Part shown: positions 46,614 to 56,310 of the stretch, piece after piece
How positions within the stretch are numbered: position 1 is the stretch's first letter
How the letters are laid out: each line of letters opens with the position of its first letter
Assembly (NCBI GenBank): GCA_030374805.1
Contig: JARGSG010000246.1
Span: 62,001 to 126,000, forward strand
DNA from: Gracilaria gracilis
Taxonomy: Eukaryota; Rhodophyta; Florideophyceae; Gracilariales; Gracilariaceae
Direction of reading: 5' to 3'
DNA: 64,000 nucleotides
Notes under the pieces: model-generated
Database searches by the model: none
Seen by the model: the letters and a program-made list of their open reading frames with translations, nothing else
What the model was told of the DNA's origin: nothing
Made by a program: the position numbers and the translations under genes

Positions 46614-49600
46614 TGGGAGACAAGACCCGCCAACTCGTCTCCGCCATCAGGCGAAACAAAACAGCTGCTCACACAAATATCAACCACATGTGGTCTGTCG
46701 ACCCCCACTGTGCTCCTTTCGAGCTCGTTCCATCCACAGATCTCCCTCCACCCGTGCGACACAGCCCAATTCTTTTCCCACTTTCGGTCTCAAATCAGAG
46801 AATTACCTTGCTCCACAGCACCCCCACCTCACCGCCCTCTATTTGTGCACCAACACCTATCTGCACCGAATTCGACGTGGAAACTGTACCCAAACCCACC
46901 TCGTTCTGGTCACAGTACTTCGCATCCAACATCAACAGCACCTCCATCCCTTCCTTTCTTGGTGCCTGTCTTGACTCCGGAGCCAGCAAATCGGTAATTG
47001 GCTTATCGCAAGCCAGACTCTTCCTGTCAATGTCCAACCCCTCCCTCGACCTTCATGATCCCTTTCAATCTTCAGCCGAACACTTCAAGTTCGCTACCAT
47101 CTTGCCTTCAATGGGTACCACCAACATCAACATACCGTTACCCGATGGAACAGCAATGGCGCTAGCTATTGACGTTGTCAACCCTACCATCCCACTGCTC
47201 CTTGGTTTGGATATTGGCGAAGCCCAGCACTTCATCCTCGACATGAAGCTGCGTCTCCTCAATTGCGGCTATGCAGATTGGACAATCAAGCTGACCAAGA
47301 AGAATGGCCATCTCTTCATAGTATGGGACATTGAACACCCCTTTTCTATACTCCACACCTCGTACAGCCCATACACACCACCAGAGCTCCGCCGAATGCA
47401 CCTCAACCTTTACCATCCCTCAACCTCGAAGTTGTTGAACCTTCTCAAGCGCGCCGCTCTTCGCGTCACAGACTCCCAAACCAAGCAGCTACTCGACACC
47501 ATCTCGAAAGCTTGTGCCACATGTCAGACGCTTAGGACAAAGCCCCTCCGCTTCCGTGTCTCTATACCACCCGAACACATCACCTTCAACAACAGCATCT
47601 CCCTTGACCTCATGTATCTCCACGACCATGGCAAGAAGTTCGCAGTACTTCATATTGTCGATCTGGAAACCGGCTTTTCCAACGCAACCTTCCTACCTGG
47701 CGAGTCAGCGGAAGCTGTGTGGAATGCTTTCCTTTCCTCTTGGCTCACTGTGTACACAGGTGCACCCAACTCCCAACGTGTTGACCAAGGAAGTGTATTC
47801 ACGTCTAAAGCCTGGTGTGATCTCAGCAACGCTCTTGGAATTTCCCCCATCACCTCTGGTGTTGAAAGTCACAACAGCCTTGGGCTGGGAGAACGATACC
47901 ACGAGCCGCTGCGAAAGGTATACAACAAAGTCACAATTGACTATCCGCAAATGTTGCGTGAAGTCCGACTACGTTTGGCTATCAAAGCCATCAATGACAC
48001 CCTCGGTCCTGAAGGCCTGGTTCCCTCTCTCCTTGTCTTTGCCACGTTGCCACGACTTTCCCCTTCACAGTCCAACCACCGTGATCAGAAGACCCGCCTC
48101 CAAGCTTTGGAAACCGCTAGAAGAGAATATGCCACCGTCGTTGCAAAACTCAGAGTTTTGGAAGCTCTCCGTGCACGCGTCCCTCCTGCTGCACAGTTCC
48201 AATTTAAGGTTGGATGCTGGGTTCGTGTCTACAGGGAGAAAACCAAGCAGTTCCTTGGTCCCTTCAAAGTTGTTATCGTCGACAACAAGCAACTACACGT
48301 CCGCACCTCAACTGGAGTTCAACAATTCTCCATTACACAGTGCATACCTTCCGACCTATCCTCTGATACCACCATCGTCAACAGGTTCAAGGCACAGTTC
48401 GACGCATTCACCACACCCGAACCCAGCGCACCAAAGCAGCCACCCTCCATCCTCGTCACCGACATACTCGCTCCCAACGATCCCCGCCGTGACCTCCCAC
48501 AATTCGTCCCTGCACGACAATCTGAACTACAAGGTTTGGCAGACCGCAAGGTGTACAGTGTCATCTCCCGTGCTGATGCAATCTCCGAATGCAACCAACA
48601 TGGCGAAACACCCAACATCATCGGATCTCGCTGGGTATTAACCATCAAGAACCTTGAAACCAATTCCCCGACCTACAAAGCCCGTCTAATCGCTCAAGGC
48701 TACGCCGACCACGAAAAAGGCTCCATTGTTCACGACTCCCGCGCCCTCCGGCTCCAGAACATCCGCCTCATCACTGCTGTTGCCAGCACATTACGCCTAC
48801 GAGTATGGTTACGCGACATCACCCTCGCATACCTGCAAGCGCGCGAGAAGATCCAGCGCCGTGTCTACCTCCGTCCAACCCCAGAACTAAATCTCCCAGT
48901 CGACTCGCTCCTCAAACTTCACCGAACTCTTTATGGACTCACCGAAGCCGGCGATTATTGGTACCACACACTCACCGATCACACTCTTCACGACTTGAAG
49001 ATGACCAAATCCTTCCCCGATCACGCTCTCTTTATCAAGCGCGACAACAACGGCGACCTACAAGGACTCATGGGTACCTACGTGGATGACTGCCTCCAGT
49101 CCGGTTCAAGTGAATTTGAAGCGTTAACGGACACGACAACGCAACAATTCGACTCAAAGCCGAAACAGCACGACTCGTTTTCCTACGCTGGAATACACAT
49201 CGAAACTAAGGCGGATTACATCGAACTACACCAACGACCACAGATCCACCGGCTCCGCACCATCAACCCCTCCGCCTCTTTCAGCGACTTCAAGTCAATG
49301 TTAATAAAGATCAACTGGGTTGTTTATACCCGACCTGACATCGCCTGTCGTAGTGCAAAGCTTGCACAAGTAACAGAAGCTCAATTCGATCCGACTCACG
49401 TGAAGGCCCTCAACTCCATTGTTCTACATTTGCAGAAGAACAGCGAGGTGTCCATCAAACACTACCGCCTGGACGCAGCAAGCGTTTACATACGCGTCTA
49501 CTCCGACGGCTCCTTCGCGAACAATACTGATCTCTCTTCGCAACTGGGCTACATAATCAGGCTGTGTGATTCGTCTGGACGTTGTAGCATTCTTAATTAT

Positions 49601-49801
49601 AGAAGCTACAAGAGCAAGCGTGTTGTACGCTCCATACTTGGCGCTGAGATCTACGCATTCGCTGACGCCTTCGACACAGCCTTTGTGATCAAGAAGGACT
49701 TGGAAGCATGCCTCAACCGCCCCATTCGAATGTGCCTGCTGACCGACAGCCAGTCTATCTTTGACACCATCACGAAGTCGTCTTACACACGCGAGAAGTG
49801 A
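46613..49801 (+). CDS. Copia polyprotein: protease, integrase, RT, RNase H
   Basis: 1,062 open codons. Protease active site LDSGASKSVIG (about residue 123). Integrase has an HHCC-type end (LYHPSTSKLLNLL, KACATCQTLR), then DLMYLHDHG, VDQGSVFTSKAW and ESHNSLGLGERYHEPL (the D-D-E triad). RT has WVLTIKNLETN, DITLAYLQAREKIQ and the YVDD box (MGTYVDDCLQS). RNase H has YSDGSFANN, AEIYAFADAF and LTDSQSIFDTI. This is Copia order (integrase before RT). Treated as part of a virus-like element; it looks whole over this segment. Confidence 0.92.
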   Translation: MGDKTRQLVSAIRRNKTAAHTNINHMWSVDPHCAPFELVPSTDLPPPVRHSPILFPLSVSNQRITLLHSTPTSPPSICAPTPICTEFDVETVPKPTSFWSQYFASNINSTSIPSFLGACLDSGASKSVIGLSQARLFLSMSNPSLDLHDPFQSSAEHFKFATILPSMGTTNINIPLPDGTAMALAIDVVNPTIPLLLGLDIGEAQHFILDMKLRLLNCGYADWTIKLTKKNGHLFIVWDIEHPFSILHTSYSPYTPPELRRMHLNLYHPSTSKLLNLLKRAALRVTDSQTKQLLDTISKACATCQTLRTKPLRFRVSIPPEHITFNNSISLDLMYLHDHGKKFAVLHIVDLETGFSNATFLPGESAEAVWNAFLSSWLTVYTGAPNSQRVDQGSVFTSKAWCDLSNALGISPITSGVESHNSLGLGERYHEPLRKVYNKVTIDYPQMLREVRLRLAIKAINDTLGPEGLVPSLLVFATLPRLSPSQSNHRDQKTRLQALETARREYATVVAKLRVLEALRARVPPAAQFQFKVGCWVRVYREKTKQFLGPFKVVIVDNKQLHVRTSTGVQQFSITQCIPSDLSSDTTIVNRFKAQFDAFTTPEPSAPKQPPSILVTDILAPNDPRRDLPQFVPARQSELQGLADRKVYSVISRADAISECNQHGETPNIIGSRWVLTIKNLETNSPTYKARLIAQGYADHEKGSIVHDSRALRLQNIRLITAVASTLRLRVWLRDITLAYLQAREKIQRRVYLRPTPELNLPVDSLLKLHRTLYGLTEAGDYWYHTLTDHTLHDLKMTKSFPDHALFIKRDNNGDLQGLMGTYVDDCLQSGSSEFEALTDTTTQQFDSKPKQHDSFSYAGIHIETKADYIELHQRPQIHRLRTINPSASFSDFKSMLIKINWVVYTRPDIACRSAKLAQVTEAQFDPTHVKALNSIVLHLQKNSEVSIKHYRLDAASVYIRVYSDGSFANNTDLSSQLGYIIRLCDSSGRCSILNYRSYKSKRVVRSILGAEIYAFADAFDTAFVIKKDLEACLNRPIRMCLLTDSQSIFDTITKSSYTREK

Positions 49802-50041
49802 CTTATGATAGACCTCACTGCAGCACGCGAAGCGTATCAGCGCGAAGAGATTTCGGACATCGGACACATCAGCAAGAAGGACAATCCTGCTGATGCACTG
49901 ACAAAAACCAAACCGTGCAACGCCCTCGACAAACTACTCCGCACCGCGCGTGTCGACCATCCTGTTCAACAGTGGATCATACGCTCGAAGGGAAGCGTCT
50001 TTTCGCGTTCCGCTAGAAAAAGCGAGAAGAAAGAGAGCGAG

Positions 50042-50348
50042 TGATGCTCAGCGAGCGAACGCGAGCCTGAGCGATAACCTTGTCTATCGCATATCGACCA
50101 CGCTTATCGCCGCAGGCGATACAAGGGCCCTGGTGCCCATCTGTGATAACCGCAGAGGACCTTATCGATATCCCCACGACCGGAAATCGGTCCAAGGACA
50201 CCTTAAATAGCTAGCTGTGAGTCGCCCCCATCAGTAAAGTCTACTCATCATGTTTTAAAGTTTTCAGTCTATTCACTACTCTTCCCACTCTCACCAACCG
50301 CATCCCACCTGCGTTATGCAGCCAGTTTGACCCAAAAGTAGACCATCA
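50042..50348 (+). repeat. 3' LTR of the Copia element
   Basis: 307 bp, about 98% like the 5' LTR by eye. Followed by the target duplication TACGG. It ends 435 bases before the first possible ATG of the GC-rich gene that follows. Confidence 0.92.
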
Positions 50349-50366
50349 TACGGGTGCAGCGAGCGC

Positions 50367-50389
50367 GTGTGGCACACAGTGTGCCACAC
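50367..50389. promoter_or_regulatory. Perfect 10-bp inverted repeat upstream of the dehydrogenase-like gene
   Basis: GTGTGGCACA and TGTGCCACAC separated by CAG. Within 20 bases of the Copia insertion point. Could be a dimeric transcription-factor site of the downstream gene; no evidence beyond symmetry. Confidence 0.35.
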
Positions 50390-50588
50390 ACATATCTGCC
50401 CTTTCTATTGGGCGTGTTGCGCGCGACCTTTGTCGTCCACAAAGCGGCGCGGCGCGCGCGGCTCGAGAGCCTACCGCCGCTGCAAGCAGCGGCGGCGCGA
50501 CGACTCCTCACTTGGGGGTGGCCACCGCCACCCGGCGCGCATACAAATGGGCGCCCGCCTCCGGCCACTCATGCCACAACAACAAAAC

Positions 50589-50697
50589 AACAACAACAAC
50601 AACAACCACCACCACCACCACCACCACCACCACCACCACCACCACCACCACCACCACCACCACCACCACCACCACCACCACCACCACCACCACCACA
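50589..50697. repeat. CAA/CCA trinucleotide microsatellite
   Basis: A short CAA run (to about 50606) passes into about 90 bases of uninterrupted CCA. All three plus-strand frames stay open here (Thr, His or Pro runs) purely because of the repeat. Confidence 0.95.
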
Positions 50698-50782
50698 CCG
50701 TCGCCGCCGCGGCCAGGTGTGACCGCCACCACACGCCACGCAACGCGCGCGCCGCGCCGCGCCGCGCGCGCAACCCCCGCCC

Positions 50783-51778
50783 ATGCCCTTCATCGTCAGC
50801 GCGGCGCCGGCCGCGGCGCGCCGTCAGCGCGGCCCGTGCGCGGCGCGGCCGTCATCGTCGCCGCCTCTCCGCGCGTGGGCGCGCGGCGCCCTCATGGCGC
50901 CCCGCACGCGCAGTTGCTTCATGCCGCCGGGCGCGTATTCGTTTATCGGCGCCACCGCCGTTGGTGGCCACCGGCGGTTGTCGGCGCGCACCATGATGCG
51001 CAGCAGCATGTGCCACGCCTCAGACATTACGCACATCTGCGTGGTGGGCGGCGGCAACGCGGCGCAGGTCCTGGCCGCGCTGCTATCGCACGCGCACGCG
51101 ACGCGGCGCGATGCGCCGCGCGTGTCACTACTGGCGCTGTTTGGCGACGAGAGCGCGCGTCTGTCGGCGGCGGCGCGCGAGGCGGGCGGCATCGGCGTGC
51201 AGCAGCCGGACGGGCTTGTGGAGTGCGGCATGCCCACGCTCATCACGGCGCACGCGGCGCACGCGCTGCGCGACGCGCGACTGGTGCTACTGCCGCTGCC
51301 CACGTTCGCGATGCCGCCCATGCTGCGGCTGATCGCGCCGCACGTGACGGCCGGCGCGTGGGTGGGCGCGCTGCCCGCGCAGGGCGGCTTCCAGTGGATG
51401 GCGGCCGACATCCTGCGGCTGCGCGACGGGCGAGCCGACGTGACGCTGTTCGGGCTGAAGAAGCTGCGGTTCAACTGCCGCACGCTGCAGTACGGGCGCC
51501 TGATCAAGCTGTTCGGCTTCAAGGAGCGGCTGTCGCTGGCGAGCATCCTCAACCGCGCGGCGCTGGCGCAGCGCATGGCAAGCACGCTGTCGCAGCTGCT
51601 GCCGCGCGTGCAGCTGCACGTGGTGCCCAACTTTCTGGTGCTCACGCTGGCCACCAGCAACCAGTGCATCCACCCAAGCAATCAGTTGACGGCGCCGCGG
51701 CGCTGCACGCAGTTGGACGTGCTGTGGCGCATGTGCGCAGCGCCATTGAAGCCAAGCGATTGGAGCACAGCAATATAA
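50783..51778 (+). CDS. Opine (octopine/nopaline-type) dehydrogenase-like protein, short C-terminus
   Basis: Up to 331 residues from ATG 50783. ATG 50993 is my preferred start (MMRSSMCHASDITHICVV), placing the Rossmann fold at the N-terminus. ICVVGGGNAAQVLAALL is the GxGNAA nucleotide-binding signature of the NAD/octopine dehydrogenase family, which reductively couples pyruvate to an amino acid. NQCIHPSN near the end fits the N..HP segment carrying the catalytic His (about residue 227 from ATG 50993, near the usual 212). The C-terminal helical domain, normally about 170 residues, is cut to about 33, and AATAAA follows at 51876-51881. Substrate binding may be lost, or a different activity evolved. 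Very GC-rich (GCG/CGC runs) against AT-rich flanks. Opine dehydrogenases are known in red algae (tauropine dehydrogenase). A Copia element sits just upstream. Confidence 0.65.
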   Translation: MPFIVSAAPAAARRQRGPCAARPSSSPPLRAWARGALMAPRTRSCFMPPGAYSFIGATAVGGHRRLSARTMMRSSMCHASDITHICVVGGGNAAQVLAALLSHAHATRRDAPRVSLLALFGDESARLSAAAREAGGIGVQQPDGLVECGMPTLITAHAAHALRDARLVLLPLPTFAMPPMLRLIAPHVTAGAWVGALPAQGGFQWMAADILRLRDGRADVTLFGLKKLRFNCRTLQYGRLIKLFGFKERLSLASILNRAALAQRMASTLSQLLPRVQLHVVPNFLVLTLATSNQCIHPSNQLTAPRRCTQLDVLWRMCAAPLKPSDWSTAI

Positions 51779-53132
51779 TGAAGGTCACGTGTTCCGCTCT
51801 TTCCAATCAATTAGCGCTCTCCCTGCTTTACACACATAGATACTGTAATATCTCCACCCAAACCCTCACTTTAAGAATAAAACTTATACATATCTATCCA
51901 ATCAAAGCTGTGCGTATATTCAAAACGGCGACATTGTCACATCGTGTGAAAACCCAATTGTACACTTTTCAATCTTATTTGTCAAATATTTTTCATTCTA
52001 TCGTCTTTTTCCAAATCGTTGCGCTTTCTCGCCAGTTTTACCCAACGGTAGCCAAACGTATTTATAATGATGGCATTTTCTTTCACCCCCCTCCTCCGTG
52101 AAGGTTGTTCCTATTACCAAATATCCAACTAGTTGGCGTTTAACTTGTAATGTTTTTTTTTAGTTTTTCACTCCTGGAAAATAGAGAGCATTGGGCTAAA
52201 AGAGGTAAACTAAAAATATATATCTGTATAAGGCCATGTTTTATAAAAGTGTTTGAAGATACACTTACGACTAGCGAGCGTCTTTCCGTTAAACAAAACA
52301 ACATAATTTGCTTGCCTCCTCGACGTTTCTAGTTTTGGCTCTGTACTAATGTAACAATTCTGTACCTATACATTGTATCACATTACACCTTTTCGAGACA
52401 TAAAAAGATTATCGAGGGAACAACACGCAATTGCCAAATTCAAAAACAATCTAATATTATTTCACAGCAATAGTACAAATATATCATAAAACAAAAAATA
52501 TAGATTGACTTGTACAATAACTCTAGAGTATCTAGTGAGGTCTTAGGCCATAGTTAAGACCAGCCCAGGTTTAAAAGCTGAGTTTGACCCAGTGTATCAA
52601 TTGGCGCACAAATAGACTACAATGATGCTCAAGCACCGAACAGATTGTCAGTACTATGTAAATTTGTCTACAGAGTGAACAAATCTATTTACGGTTTATC
52701 TTCTTGTAAACCAACTCAATCTCTAAAATGAAACAACAAGATCGAGTGGAACAAGTTTGCAAGCCGGCTCGCGATGCATACCTTATATAACTTTGACATA
52801 ATTTTGAAAAAGTGAAAAACAACAACATCTCTTCGCAGTGTAGAATGATGCTTGAAAGAAGGAGCGCAATTTCTTGTTTTAGAACTGCAATCATTGTTCC
52901 CGTACAGCTCCCGTACAGTTCATTTTAGGGCCCAAAAGTCATATGCTCGCTACAAGTGGCGATCTACTCCACCAGTTCAAGCCAAGCTTCAGTATACATA
53001 TTCATATTCACGATCTTGGTCTGTAAATAGAACTGCAACGTTTTATTCCTCATTTGTAGCAACGCTTTGAAGCCTACTATAGCCGGAGGGCTGCCTTCCA
53101 CTCTACTCCATTTAGGAGCACAGCAGCGCCAA
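51779..53132. other. AT-rich intergenic region
   Basis: 1.35 kb with no gene seen. AATAAA at 51876-51881 ends the dehydrogenase-like gene. TTGTACAATAACTCTAGAG at about 52511 repeats a string from 38765. Confidence 0.5.
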
Positions 53133-53139
53133 TATAAAA
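53133..53139 (+). promoter_or_regulatory. TATA-like box of CCCH gene 1
   Basis: TATAAAA within CCAATATAAAATAG, about 110 bases before ATG 53246. Confidence 0.45.
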
Positions 53140-53245
53140 TAGAACTTGTGCCAACCTTTTGAGCGTCCGTGCTTTCAGAACGACGGACAAGATCCCTTGC
53201 TCGATTCATTTGACAGTTGTGTTCTTTACTATCGGGCGACGCGGA

Positions 53246-53776
53246 ATGGAGACGGCAGATGAATGTAGCGAAGATGGTGCCATTGGCACTGTTGAATCGG
53301 AACTGACTACGCAACTCAATGGCTCGTCTATGCCACAAGCTGAAAGCTCCGTGCCGAGAAGATGGCCTTATTCTAAGCTCAATCTAATGTACAAGACCAA
53401 GATATGCAGACAATATGAGAAAGACGGTCATTGTAGCTACGGGCTAAAGTGTCAGTACGCGCACGGATCTCACGAGCTGCGGCCGATCCAGATACACCCG
53501 CAATTAAAAACAGAGCGTTGCCGAAATTTCGTGGATAGCGGCAAGCGCTCGTACGGCGTGCCATGCCACTTCTTTCACGGCGAAAACCACCTGTTTAAAA
53601 CGAATGTGGAGTACTTCAAGTGCATTTGCAGGATGATGAAGAATCATCGCTTTCTGTTTGATTTAAATTGCTGCAGTGATGCTGAAAGTGAAGAGGTTGA
53701 TGCCACCATATGTGCAAAGGACGAATGTAATGGATGTGCTTCATGCTCGCCACTTTCACCGTTTTCAAACGGATGA
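53246..53776 (+). CDS. TTP/ZFP36-type tandem CCCH zinc-finger protein 1
   Basis: 176 residues from ATG 53246. Members of this family bind AU-rich mRNA 3' ends and recruit decay factors. After a Ser/Glu-rich N-terminus come YKTKICRQYEKDGHC, SYGLKCQYAH: a perfect C-x8-C-x5-C-x3-H finger. An 18-residue linker follows, exactly the TTP spacing (GSHELRPIQIHPQLKTER). The second finger starts CRNFVDSGK and ends CHFFH, but its second Cys is Arg (CGC where TGC is expected), so it should not bind zinc normally. The tail has an acidic Cys-rich stretch (CCSDAESEEVDATICAKDEC). AATAAA at 53872-53877. A paralogue lies 3.2 kb downstream in the same orientation. Confidence 0.85.
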   Translation: METADECSEDGAIGTVESELTTQLNGSSMPQAESSVPRRWPYSKLNLMYKTKICRQYEKDGHCSYGLKCQYAHGSHELRPIQIHPQLKTERCRNFVDSGKRSYGVPCHFFHGENHLFKTNVEYFKCICRMMKNHRFLFDLNCCSDAESEEVDATICAKDECNGCASCSPLSPFSNG

Positions 53777-54557
53777 TGGTGAATGCGTTTATTTGATTTG
53801 CTCGAGAGAGTTGGTCTCGTCGCGAGTGCAGTTTCTCTCAACAGCAGCTCACTATGTTTAATGCAAACGAGAATAAATTCCGCGTTAATTGGGGGTACAA
53901 GTGGACTTTTGGCGTGGGTGCAGATTTGCAAAATCTTGTTGTTTGCCATGAGGGAAGAGGCAAAAGTGCAATCCCGAACACAAGAACGATGTTATTTATA
54001 TTTGTCTCTTTAGTTTTGTATTATTTTTGTCATGTAGCTTCCAGTGGCACAAATACAAAGCAGTGGTAATGTGGAAGGTTTAAGACATGTGAGCGCAAGC
54101 ACGACGGTGATGTTAAAGCTTGGAAGAGACAAAAGCAGAAAGCTCACTGATTGTGCTGATTGTGCGTATTGGAATCGCGAGCCATGACATTTGGGGGGGC
54201 ATGTTGGTGGCGATGACGGTATTGGAAGATTGAAGTATTGTACGCGCGGGTGGTACTGCTGTTTGTTGGGGGGATGTGATGGCTTGATGCAGGTTGATTT
54301 GCTTCATGATCATGTTGACTGGTGACTAAATTGAGTATGGCGCTACGGGTACAATTGGAAGGGCAGTTTAGAATGTGGGCGCAGAGAAGGTTTGGTATGG
54401 CTGAAGTTGCGTTTACGTACCTTCTTGATGCTGCGGGGGTTGAGAAAGCGGAAATAAAGTGCGAATGAAGCAAACAAATGACAGCGCCCTACCACTGTAA
54501 AGGCGGTGAGCGCACTTCGCCGCACGTGCGCCTCACGTGCCGCGCACTTCCGCGCCG
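53777..54557. other. 3' flank of CCCH gene 1, no further gene
   Basis: Contains the AATAAA at 53872-53877. Open stretches on both strands lack motifs. The sequence becomes GC-rich towards 54.5 kb, where it joins (across the LTR element) the GC-rich promoter of CCCH gene 2. Confidence 0.5.
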
Positions 54558-55007
54558 TATCAAACGGCCGTGGGGTTCGAACCACAGGCGCGCGGGCGCG
54601 GTAGTCCGGATGATGCGCTGCTGAGGTCCGTAGGGACAAGCAGACGCGGGGTAGCACGGCAGGCGCAGATGCGCGGACGTACAGTAGAAGAATAGTTGTT
54701 CAGGTTGTAGTAGAATTTGTTGATGATGATCAATAAAGTTCTAATGCACTCGGACCATCTATATATGTACTACATTGTGTTCTCAGTAGGGTCTCTACAG
54801 TATCCGCATTTGCATAAATCATATTGCTTTCAAAGCATCGCATTTGCATCGTGTTGTGTAGTCTACATATGTATTCCTTCGTACACCTTCACCGTACGCG
54901 TCCACGCTCCATCAGTACTGATCATGTCGTCCTTCAAATTACCCAGATTACAGTAGCACCGGAACCTTCTCCTCCATGCTCCACCACAGATAGTTCGATA
55001 TTCCACA
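54558..55007 (-). repeat. 3' LTR of the small LTR element
   Basis: 450 bp. Left edge TATCAAACGGCCG, right edge GATATTCCACA. Contains GGGTTCGAACC and an ATCAATAAAGTTC stretch. Confidence 0.88.
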
Positions 55008-55178
55008 TTCACTCTTTTTCTCTTTCGAACCAAGGTTCTCGACTTTAGCAACGTACTCCGTTGCATTCAATTCGCGCACAAGTCAGAGTGAACAATCCAA
55101 TGAACGTTTTCTTATATTCGGCAGTGCCCTCACTATCGAGTGTGCAATCGTTGAAGACAGTGTATCGTGTTTGCCACA

Positions 55179-56255
55179 CTATCGGCGATTACATAGATCA
55201 ATTTCAAGACACTTCTCTTGCATTTCAGGCTTCCCAGCCACTATGTTCAGCAGTGTTGCAGATCGATTGCAGCCATCAACAATTCTCGAAGAGATCAGTA
55301 CTTCTGATAGCATATCCTTGGGATTATACGCATTATCAAAGCCGTACTGTAGCCCATGAAGGTCAACTGCCAAGCCAGAGCGCGTTATTGTCTTGCGATG
55401 CGCATCCCCAAATTGCAAGATGTCAGCCCGTGTGACTCTGTAAGTTGTCATCAATGTGTTCATACCAACAGAATAGATATTACAAATGGTATCCAGGAGG
55501 TGCTTCAAGTTCCAGGAATTGGAAGTATTTGTACCGGTTTCGTTCATAACATAGCCGTTAGCGTCTCTGCCTAGCATGGCACTTGTGTCAGAGTCGCCGT
55601 CAAGTTCAGGAGCACAGCCGGATGCGGGGACCATGGAGACAGGCCTAGAAGCAAGCTGATCATGCTCAGTGGCCAATACTACCTCTGTGGCTTGGTGCCC
55701 TTTGGTCTCATTATCCAATAGAGAAGTGCAATGTTCTGTCCAGTTGTTGCCTATCACGTTTCCGTGCTTGCTACATTCAGTTCCCAGGTCCAAGAGCTCA
55801 CTCTCTGAGCCTAAGTTTACTACAGCAGGGGCAAATGCTTCCTGGAAAAGGCATTCGACGAGCGCCTTACCGCATGAAAGGAGAGGTTTTCGATTAACAT
55901 ACACTCCGTGAGACAGTAGAAATGCAACCCATCTCTGCGCTGTATCCGTCGGCATAGCCTCGATACTGTGCTTGCGAAATGTTGCGGTGTATTCAATCCA
56001 GAGTGCCTCTCCAGTATAGCATGTAGACCTGAGCGCATCAAGCATACTGATACAGTAGGCCTCCAATTCGTCGGCGTACGCCGCTTTCTCAGCAGCGGTA
56101 GAGGATGGCAGTAGCGGGTCAGGGTCATCAGCTTCATAATTGAATACTTCTTCCAGATTGTGTTCAACTGTCGTTCTCGGGACGACACTACCGAGGGCAA
56201 CGCTTTCCATCTTCCACAAACTTTGTGCGCGCAGGAACGATTCGCGGCCAGACAT
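55179..56255 (-). CDS. Single ORF of the small LTR element, unknown (Gag-like by position)
   Basis: 358 open codons from MSGRESFLRAQ. Helical, acidic N-terminal third (NYEADDPDPLLPSSTAAEKA, LWIEYTATFRKHSIEAMP), then a polar middle. No zinc knuckle, protease or polymerase motif. Its place as the only gene between LTRs suggests a Gag-type structural protein, as in TR-GAG elements. A captured host gene is the alternative. Looks whole. Confidence 0.6.
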   Translation of the reverse strand: MSGRESFLRAQSLWKMESVALGSVVPRTTVEHNLEEVFNYEADDPDPLLPSSTAAEKAAYADELEAYCISMLDALRSTCYTGEALWIEYTATFRKHSIEAMPTDTAQRWVAFLLSHGVYVNRKPLLSCGKALVECLFQEAFAPAVVNLGSESELLDLGTECSKHGNVIGNNWTEHCTSLLDNETKGHQATEVVLATEHDQLASRPVSMVPASGCAPELDGDSDTSAMLGRDANGYVMNETGTNTSNSWNLKHLLDTICNIYSVGMNTLMTTYRVTRADILQFGDAHRKTITRSGLAVDLHGLQYGFDNAYNPKDMLSEVLISSRIVDGCNRSATLLNIVAGKPEMQEKCLEIDLCNRR

Positions 56256-56310
56256 ATTGCGTAGCTATATTTGTCCACAAACGGTGGGCAAGACCGATGA
56301 CAGTTATAAC

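Larger units (their letters stand above)
44018..50348 (+). mobile_element. Copia (Ty1-type) LTR element, nearly whole
   Basis: A 6.3-kb plus-strand element. LTRs at 44018-44330 and 50042-50348 begin TGATGCTCAG and end GACCATCA. They are flanked by the 5-bp target duplication TACGG (44013-44017 and 50349-50353). Gag region about 44368-46613; protease, integrase, RT and RNase H in Copia order at 46613-49801. A purine-rich tract (AAGCGAGAAGAAAGAGAGCG) precedes the 3' LTR. LTRs differ by only a few substitutions and short indels (about 2% by eye), so the insertion is young. The pol part looks whole; gag has a few breaks. Confidence 0.93.

Noticed and set aside
50367-50996. Plus-strand frames with poly-His or poly-Pro and minus-strand frames with poly-Trp, poly-Val or poly-Gly
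   Set aside because: All are translations of the same trinucleotide repeat.
50824-51681. 285-codon minus-strand frame opposite the dehydrogenase-like gene
   Set aside because: Antisense shadow of a GC-rich gene; the plus strand carries the Rossmann signature.
50512-52101. Very long plus-strand open frame (529 codons) through the CCA repeat and the dehydrogenase-like gene
   Set aside because: It is a shadow frame kept open by the CCA repeat (poly-Thr) and by GC-rich codons of the real gene, and it has no domain.
54590-54625. tRNA-like B box (GGGTTCGAACC) in the LTR of the small element, also near 56345
   Set aside because: No acceptor stem or anticodon arm could be fitted and the T-arm does not pair properly; treated as a palindromic motif of the LTR.
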